From the NCBI GenBank assembly GCA_025350775.1, contig JANXXF010000408.1, positions 1-9,248 on the forward strand: DNA of 9,248 nt, given 5' to 3'. This document shows, piece after piece, positions 5,627-9,248 of this stretch (position 1 is its first letter; each line of letters opens with the position of its first letter). The notes beneath the pieces are model-generated. The model ran no database searches. It had not been told where the DNA came from and saw only the letters and a list, made by a program, of their open reading frames with translations. This DNA is from Actinomycetes bacterium (GTDB lineage: Bacteria > Actinomycetota > Thermoleophilia > Gaiellales > Gaiellaceae). A program made the position numbers and the translations under genes.

Positions 5627-7546
5627 GTGGACGCCGAGCAGATCCTCGCCGGGCTGAACCCCGAGCAGCGCCGTGCCGCCGAGGCGGTGCGCGGCCCCGT
5701 CTGCATCCTGGCGGGCGCGGGGTCGGGCAAGACGACGACCGTCACCCGTCGCATCGCCCTGCAGGTCGCCAGCGGCGCGTTCCAGCCGCAGCAGATCCTC
5801 GCCGTCACGTTCACCGAGAAGGCCGCCGGCGAGCTCAAGGGGCGTCTCGCCGCGCTGGGCGCGCACGGGGTCGTGGCGCGCACCTTCCACGCGGCGGCGC
5901 TCGCCCAGCTGCGCGGGCTCTCCGACCGCGCTCCTGGCCGCATCCTCTCGTCGAAGGTACCCGTGCTGCGTGAGATCGCGAACCGGCTGCCCGGCGCCTA
6001 CCGCTTCCGCCCGGCGATGGACCTCGCCTCCGAGATCGAGTGGGCCAAGGCCCGCCGGATCGGCCCCGCAGCGTACGAGGAAGCCCTCGGCGACCGCAAG
6101 CCGCCGATCCCGGCCGACCTGATGGCCCGCGTCTACGCGCAGTTCGAGCGCGTCAAGGCCGAGCAGGGGCTCGTCGACTTCGACGACATGCTCGAGCTGA
6201 CCGTGCGCATGTTCGAGGAGGATCCGTCGGCCTGTGCACGCTTCCGCGAGCGCTACCGCGCGTTCACGGTAGACGAGTACCAGGACGTGAACGAGCTCCA
6301 GCAGACCCTGCTCGAGCTCTGGCTGGGCGACCGCGACGACCTCTGCGTCGTCGGCGACGACCACCAGGCGATCTACGCCTTCACCGGCGCCTCGGCCGAC
6401 CACCTGCTCGGCGTGCCGCGGCGCTACCCGCACGCGGTCGTCGTCAAGCTCGAGGAGAACCACCGCTCGACGCCGCAGGTGCTCGCGCTGGCGAACCGGC
6501 TGGCGCCGATGCTCGGCGGGTCGGAGAAGCGGCTGCGTGCCGTGCGAGCAGCCGGGCCGGAGCCGCTCACCCGAGCCTTCGCGGAGCGGGCCGACGAGAT
6601 CGCCTTCGTCGTGGAGCGGCTGCAGGCGGGGGCGGCCGAGGGCATCCCCTGGGAGGAGATGGCGATCCTCTACCGCACCAACGCCCGCTCGGAGGACTAC
6701 GAGGAGGCGTTGGCGGCCGTCGGCGTGCCGTACCAGGTGCGCGGTGGGGCGTTCCTGGCGCGGCCTGCTGCGAAGCGACTGCTGCGCGTGCTGCGGGACC
6801 CGTCGCTGGCCGGCGTGGCCGGGGTGGTGCGCGAGGCCGCTCTGGCCGACGGCCTGCTCGAGGAGCCCGGCGAGGGGCTGGGCGAGCAGGAGGAGACCCG
6901 GCAGGCCGACCTGGCCCGCCTCGTGCGCCTGGCCGAGGCAGTCGACCCGGACGGCTCGGTGACCGTGGGCGAGTTCCTCGCGGATCTCGAGGGCCGCTTC
7001 CGCTCTGACGGCGACGGCCGTGGCGTACAGCTCCTCACCTATCACCGGTCGAAAGGGCTCGAGTTCGAGGCGGTGTTCCTGCCGCGGCTCGAGGAGGGCG
7101 ACCTGCCCGTGCGGCAGGCGAAGGAGGACGAGGCTGTCGGCGAGGAGCGGCGCCTGCTGTACGTCGGGCTGACGCGCGCGAAGCGCGTACTGGTACTGAC
7201 CTGGGCCGGCAAGCGCAGCCGCTTCCTGACCGAGCTCGGGATCGTAACGGCGGCACCGCCACGGCCGGTGGGGCCGAGCACTGCCGGGCGCAGCGACGGC
7301 GAGCGCGAGCTGCTCGACTCGCCGCTGGGCACCGCGCTGCGCACGTGGCGGCTCGCCCGCGCCCGGCTCGACGCGGTGCCGGCCTACGTCGTGTTTCCCG
7401 ACCGCACCTTGCTGGAGCTCGCGCAGCAGCGGCCGTCCACCCTCGGCGAGCTGGCCGGCATCAGCGGCATCGGGCCGGCCAAGCTCGAGCGCTACGGCGC
7501 CGAGGTGCTCGACGTGCTCGCCGGGCGGGTTGGCGCCTCGGCGTAG
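5627..7546 (+). CDS. uvrD2: UvrD2-type superfamily 1 DNA helicase with C-terminal HRDC domain
   Basis: This is an ATP-dependent 3'-5' DNA helicase of the UvrD/PcrA group, acting in DNA repair and replication-fork maintenance. Counting from GTG 5627 (639 aa), motifs are: Q-motif LNPEQRRAAEA near 10-20, Walker A GAGSGKTT at 30-37, VTFTEKAAGELKGRL (Ia), DEYQD at 216-220 (motif II), GDDHQAIYAFTGA from 243 (III), ENHRST (IV), THxxKGLEF-like TYHRSKGLEF at 471-480 (V) and RRLLYVGLTRAKR at 508-520 (VI). The 2B region is short, as in mycobacterial UvrD2. Residues about 562-637 form an HRDC domain ending in STLGELAGISGIG and PAKLERYG. Mycobacterial UvrD2 has a tetracysteine motif between motor and HRDC; here the linker (about 530-562) has no cysteine. 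An alternative GTG start at 5621 would add two residues; the -10 box 6 nt before 5627 favours the shorter form. The gene is monocistronic by layout and converges on the DUF354 gene. Confidence 0.9.
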   Translation: MDAEQILAGLNPEQRRAAEAVRGPVCILAGAGSGKTTTVTRRIALQVASGAFQPQQILAVTFTEKAAGELKGRLAALGAHGVVARTFHAAALAQLRGLSDRAPGRILSSKVPVLREIANRLPGAYRFRPAMDLASEIEWAKARRIGPAAYEEALGDRKPPIPADLMARVYAQFERVKAEQGLVDFDDMLELTVRMFEEDPSACARFRERYRAFTVDEYQDVNELQQTLLELWLGDRDDLCVVGDDHQAIYAFTGASADHLLGVPRRYPHAVVVKLEENHRSTPQVLALANRLAPMLGGSEKRLRAVRAAGPEPLTRAFAERADEIAFVVERLQAGAAEGIPWEEMAILYRTNARSEDYEEALAAVGVPYQVRGGAFLARPAAKRLLRVLRDPSLAGVAGVVREAALADGLLEEPGEGLGEQEETRQADLARLVRLAEAVDPDGSVTVGEFLADLEGRFRSDGDGRGVQLLTYHRSKGLEFEAVFLPRLEEGDLPVRQAKEDEAVGEERRLLYVGLTRAKRVLVLTWAGKRSRFLTELGIVTAAPPRPVGPSTAGRSDGERELLDSPLGTALRTWRLARARLDAVPAYVVFPDRTLLELAQQRPSTLGELAGISGIGPAKLERYGAEVLDVLAGRVGASA

Positions 7547-7575
7547 CGGCTCGGCGTAGCGTCTCGGCCTAGCGC
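7537..7575. repeat. 13-bp tandem repeat, three copies, spanning both stop codons of a convergent gene pair
   Basis: Three adjacent copies read CTCGGCGTAGCGG (7537-7549), CTCGGCGTAGCGT (7550-7562) and CTCGGCCTAGCGC (7563-7575). Copies 1 and 2 differ at one base; copy 3 differs from copy 1 at two. The TAG of copy 1 ends the helicase gene. The G-to-C change in copy 3 turns GTAG into CTAG, which reads TAG on the minus strand and ends the DUF354 gene. The repeat fills the whole 22-nt intergenic gap. Slippage duplication is the likely origin. No hairpin of terminator strength is formed. Confidence 0.85.
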
Positions 7576-8627
7576 CGCGCCATGAGGTCGTCGCGGCCGC
7601 CTCCGCAGCGCAGCGGCGACAGCAGCAGCTCCAGCATCACCGCGGGGTCGCGGCGCACGCGCTCCGCTACGCCTGCCCCCGTTGCGCGCTTGCGCAGCTC
7701 CAGCGCAGCGGCCGAGACGAGCGGCCGCAGCCGCCCCTCGCGGATCAGTGCCTCGTCGACGCCGCCGAGCCGCCCGCCGAACAGCGACACCACCGGTGCC
7801 CCCAGCGCCACCGCCTCACGGTTCATCGTCCCGCCGGCCGACACCACCAGGTCGGCCACCGCGATCAGGCTCTGCGCATCTACCGCTCGCTCCGGCACGA
7901 TCAGCGACGGCAGCCCCAGTGCGCGGATCGCCGCGCGCTGCTCGTCGGTGCGCGGCAGCACGACGGCCTGCACCGCCGGATCGCTGCCGAGCCGCTCCAG
8001 CACCCGCGGGAACAGCGGGTTGCCGTGCCGGTGGTAGAGCGACACGTCCGGCGGCGTGCGCACCACCACGACCACGCGGGCCGGGTCGATGCCCAGGGCG
8101 GCGGGCACCGCCGGGTCGGGCTCGAAGCCGGCCAGGTAGTACTCCTCCTTGAGGCCCTCGTAGCGGGCCAGCTTGCCGCTGCCGGCGCGGACGCCGTACG
8201 GGGCGAGCCGCTCGGGCGGGATCGCAGCGGGAACGACGACGCTGCGCGCGGCGCGGCAGCCGAGCTGGTGCTGGAGCCACGCGTACTCGTAGTCGAACGC
8301 GGTGGTGCCGGGGATCCCGAGGGTGCGCGCGGCCAACATCAGCTCGTGCGAGCCGTGCGTGAGCGCGATATCGAAGCGGCCCGCGCGGCCGAAGCGGATG
8401 AGAGCAGGGAGCCGCGATACGAGCGCCTGCGCCTTCCCGGCGGCGGAGCGACCGCCGTGCGCGCCGATCACCTGGGCGTCGAGCTCCGCGGCGGCGAGTA
8501 GCTGGAGCGTCTGCGCGTACTCGCGGGAGGTGATCGACACCTCGGCGCCGCGCTCGCGCAGCAGGTGCACCAGCGGCCGGAAGAACGGCACGTGCGGCGA
8601 GTTCGTGATGTCGATCCAGACGCGCAC
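7569..8627 (-). CDS. DUF354-family protein (GT-B / UDP-GlcNAc 2-epimerase-like fold)
   Basis: The 352-residue product belongs to the DUF354 family, found in archaea and bacteria, related to the GT-B fold of glycosyltransferases and UDP-GlcNAc 2-epimerases; the reaction is not established. Landmarks are the N-terminal VWIDITNSPHVPFFRPL (residues 3-19), HGSHE at 91-95, DYEYAWLQHQ at 112-121, RTPPDVSLYH at 190-199, and the C-terminal nucleotide-site-like SAGGTMNREAVALGAPV at 263-279 with FGGRLGGVDEALI at 283-295. GTG at 8627 is chosen because family members begin MRVWxDxTNSPH; GTG at 8630 would add one residue. Upstream extension of the frame is non-homologous. A TAGAGT box lies 8 nt before 8627 (5 nt before 8630). 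There is no signal peptide, so the protein is cytosolic. The gene is divergent from the ABM gene and convergent with the helicase. Proximity to sugar-nucleotide genes supports, without proving, a role in glycan synthesis. Confidence 0.88.
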   Translation of the reverse strand: MRVWIDITNSPHVPFFRPLVHLLRERGAEVSITSREYAQTLQLLAAAELDAQVIGAHGGRSAAGKAQALVSRLPALIRFGRAGRFDIALTHGSHELMLAARTLGIPGTTAFDYEYAWLQHQLGCRAARSVVVPAAIPPERLAPYGVRAGSGKLARYEGLKEEYYLAGFEPDPAVPAALGIDPARVVVVVRTPPDVSLYHRHGNPLFPRVLERLGSDPAVQAVVLPRTDEQRAAIRALGLPSLIVPERAVDAQSLIAVADLVVSAGGTMNREAVALGAPVVSLFGGRLGGVDEALIREGRLRPLVSAAALELRKRATGAGVAERVRRDPAVMLELLLSPLRCGGGRDDLMARR

Positions 8628-8635
8628 CACCGGCA

Positions 8636-8641
8636 ACTCTA
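8636..8641 (-). promoter_or_regulatory. -10 box (TAGAGT) for the DUF354 gene
   Basis: On the minus strand TAGAGT is followed by 5 nt, GTG (8630) and GTG (8627). The predicted transcript start falls at about 8629, at the start codons, so the mRNA would be leaderless or nearly so. The box abuts a possible opposing plus-strand TAGGTT at 8643-8648, so divergent promoters may be mutually exclusive. Confidence 0.35.
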
Positions 8642-8671
8642 GTAGGTTCGCCGTACTGCCCCGTCCCACCT

Positions 8672-8677
8672 GGAGGT
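8672..8677 (+). promoter_or_regulatory. Shine-Dalgarno site (GGAGGT) of the ABM gene
   Basis: GGAGGT is the only strong, well-placed ribosome binding site seen next to a gene start in the window. It ends 1 nt before the ATG at 8679, too close for use, but 7 nt before the GTG at 8685, which is good spacing. It therefore favours the GTG start. Confidence 0.6.
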
Positions 8678-8684
8678 CATGGCC

Positions 8685-8972
8685 GTGCTCACCGTCGTCG
8701 CTCGCATCTCGATCAAGGAGGCCGCCGTCCCGCGCGTCCTCGCGGCTCTCGGCCCGCTCGTCGCGGCGACGCGCGCCGAGGCCGGCTGCTCGTTCTACGA
8801 GTTCAACCAGTCGCACGACGCGCCCGGCCTGTTCGTCGTCTACGAGAAGTGGGCCGACCAGGCCGCGCTCGACCGGCACATGGCAACGCCGCACATCCAG
8901 GCGTTCGTGGCGGCGTTCGGCGCCGAGTTCGACGCGGCGCCGGTCGTCTCGCTGTTCACCACCGTCGCCTGA
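8685..8972 (+). CDS. Small antibiotic biosynthesis monooxygenase (ABM)-domain protein, YgiN-like
   Basis: A 95-residue single-domain protein of the dimeric alpha+beta barrel (ABM) superfamily, resembling the YgiN quinol-monooxygenase group (COG1359). Members oxidise quinols or aromatic substrates without a cofactor, or have unknown substrates. Features are the first strand LTVVARISIKE, the helix with VPRVLAALGPLVAATRAE, then GCSFYEFNQS, LFVVYEKWADQAALDRHM and the TPHIQAF motif with a conserved histidine. The start is set at GTG 8685: GGAGGT is 7 nt upstream, and the resulting MLTVVARI matches the MLTVIAEI start of E. coli YgiN. The usual call, ATG 8679, would add Met-Ala but lies 1 nt from the ribosome site. 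The gene is divergent from the DUF354 gene with a shared 57-nt intergenic region, and is followed by a GC hairpin. The substrate cannot be inferred. Confidence 0.88.
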   Translation: MLTVVARISIKEAAVPRVLAALGPLVAATRAEAGCSFYEFNQSHDAPGLFVVYEKWADQAALDRHMATPHIQAFVAAFGAEFDAAPVVSLFTTVA

Positions 8973-8974
8973 CG

Positions 8975-8992
8975 GGCGGGCGCCGGCCCGCC
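8975..8992 (+). terminator. Possible GC-rich hairpin terminator after the ABM gene
   Basis: Starting 3 nt after the TGA, GGCGGGC (8975-8981) pairs with GCCCGCC (8986-8992) around a GCCG loop: seven G-C pairs, no mismatches. There is no T-tract, so intrinsic termination would be weak or atypical. The hairpin overlaps a tandem 8-bp repeat, CCGGCCCG at 8983-8990 and 8991-8998. Hairpins of this length are not rare in such GC-rich DNA. Confidence 0.3.
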
Positions 8993-9049
8993 GGCCCGCT
9001 CGTCGTTGCGAACAACGCGTGGTTATAATGATTGTTCGGGATTATTTAC

Positions 9050-9078
9050 TTGACAAACCCAGTGTTGGGTTGTAGGTT
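9050..9078 (+). promoter_or_regulatory. Promoter of the transposase gene: TTGACA, 17 bp, TAGGTT
   Basis: A perfect -35 box TTGACA (9050-9055) is 17 bp from TAGGTT (9073-9078), which fits TAnnnT. The -10 box ends 6 nt before the ATG at 9085, so a leaderless transcript is predicted. The spacer holds an inverted repeat, AACCCA (9056-9061) with TGGGTT (9066-9071), and GTTGGGT occurs twice (9064-9070 and 9076-9082), which could be a binding site for a repressor or the transposase. Confidence 0.65.
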
Positions 9079-9084
9079 GGGTGC

Positions 9085-9248
9085 ATGGATGATCTGTCCC
9101 TCGCTCTCACGGATGCCCGGTTCACTGATCCGGTTGCTGCTGCCGAGTATTTGGAGTCGGTGCGGTGGCCGGACGGTCCGGTGTGCCCGCATTGCGGCGA
9201 GAGTGAGCGGACGCCGTACCGGTTGAAGAACCAGAAGCGCAGGCTGTG
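9085..9248 (+). CDS. IS1595-family transposase, N-terminal fragment (partial at window end)
   Basis: ATG at 9085 opens 54 codons that run off the window. The product begins MDDLSLALTDARF, then TDPVAAAEYLESVRWPDGP, then VCPHCGESERTPYRLKNQKR. The pattern of an N-terminal helix with EYLExxRWPDG followed by a CPHCG knuckle (Cys34, Cys37) is the start of the zinc-ribbon DNA-binding domain of IS1595-family (ISXO2-like) transposases; the second cysteine pair and the catalytic domain lie beyond the window. Codon use (GTT, GCT, GAT, TTG) differs from neighbouring genes, as expected for an acquired element. No Shine-Dalgarno sequence precedes the ATG, but a good promoter ends 6 nt upstream. Whether the element is intact cannot be seen. 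Confidence 0.8.
   Translation, partial: MDDLSLALTDARFTDPVAAAEYLESVRWPDGPVCPHCGESERTPYRLKNQKRRL

Larger units (their letters stand above)
9000..9248 (+). mobile_element. Left part of an IS1595-type insertion sequence (cut by window end)
   Basis: From about 9010 the sequence turns AT-rich (9021-9057 is mostly A/T) and codon use changes, with many T-ending codons in the transposase gene. The encoded N-terminus is of IS1595 type. The true left end and its inverted repeat cannot be fixed without the right end; it lies somewhere between 8973 and about 9050. Confidence 0.55.

Noticed and set aside
5126..7045. Long 639-codon minus-strand open frame opposite the dehydratase and helicase genes
   Set aside because: It is antisense to two genes with complete family motifs. 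The translation is Arg/Glu/His/Leu-rich with no recognisable domain, the typical shadow of GC-rich coding DNA.
8628..8894. Upstream extension of the DUF354 frame on the minus strand
   Set aside because: Family similarity begins at VRVWIDITNSPH; the extension is antisense to the ABM gene.
8983..8998. Tandem CCGGCCCG as an 8-bp IS target duplication
   Set aside because: A target duplication must flank the element on both sides; these copies are adjacent to each other and lie within the GC-rich hairpin region.
9024..9029. Perfect TATAAT on the plus strand
   Set aside because: The only -35-like sequence (TTGCGA at 9006) is 12 bp away, too close, and the TTGACA/TAGGTT promoter downstream explains the transposase better. 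It is likely part of the AT-rich IS end.
9032..9226. 64-codon plus-strand frame starting in the AT-rich island
   Set aside because: It overlaps the IS1595-type transposase start in another frame and has no recognisable features; the transposase frame has the EYLExxRWPDG and CPHCG signature.

Overview
The window is a GC-rich stretch (roughly 70 % G+C by eye) of an actinobacterial-type chromosome. A UvrD2-type helicase with an HRDC domain, a NAGPA-like glycosidase fused to FlgD-type Ig domains, and many GTG starts fit a deep-branching actinobacterium such as the Thermoleophilia (Gaiellales/Solirubrobacterales). That placement is inferred from gene style, not from a search.

Layout. Positions 1-75 (minus) carry the first 25 codons of a gene that starts with a signal peptide. 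It diverges from a four-gene plus-strand cluster at 126-5567: an exported NAGPA-like protein, a DedA-family membrane protein, a DegT/StrS-family sugar aminotransferase and a membrane-bound FlaA1/CapD-type UDP-sugar dehydratase. The last three are tightly packed (9 nt gap, 23 nt overlap, ATGA overlap). Next is a uvrD2-like helicase gene (5627-7546). It converges on a minus-strand DUF354 gene (7569-8627), which is divergent from a small ABM-domain monooxygenase gene (8685-8972). From about 9000 the composition becomes AT-rich, and the window ends inside the 5' part of an IS1595-type transposase gene (9085 onward). No stretch over 300 bases lacks a gene. I saw no tRNA, rRNA or CRISPR array.

How the genes fit together. 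The dehydratase and the aminotransferase are consecutive steps in making an amino-deoxy-sugar nucleotide (4,6-dehydration, then transamination of the keto sugar) for a surface glycan. The glycosidase-like and DedA proteins are envelope proteins, and the DUF354 protein resembles GT-B glycosyltransferases and UDP-GlcNAc 2-epimerases. A cell-surface glycan theme is therefore likely, although no glycosyltransferase, flippase or acetyltransferase of a complete pathway is present.

The strongest non-gene signals are two. First, a TAnnnT box lies 6-8 nt upstream of the start codon of seven genes, as expected for leaderless mRNAs whose 5' end is the start codon. Second, a 13-bp sequence is repeated three times at the uvrD2/DUF354 convergent junction and supplies the stop codons of both genes. 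Otherwise the region is ordinary, and I do not see a clear new multi-gene system.
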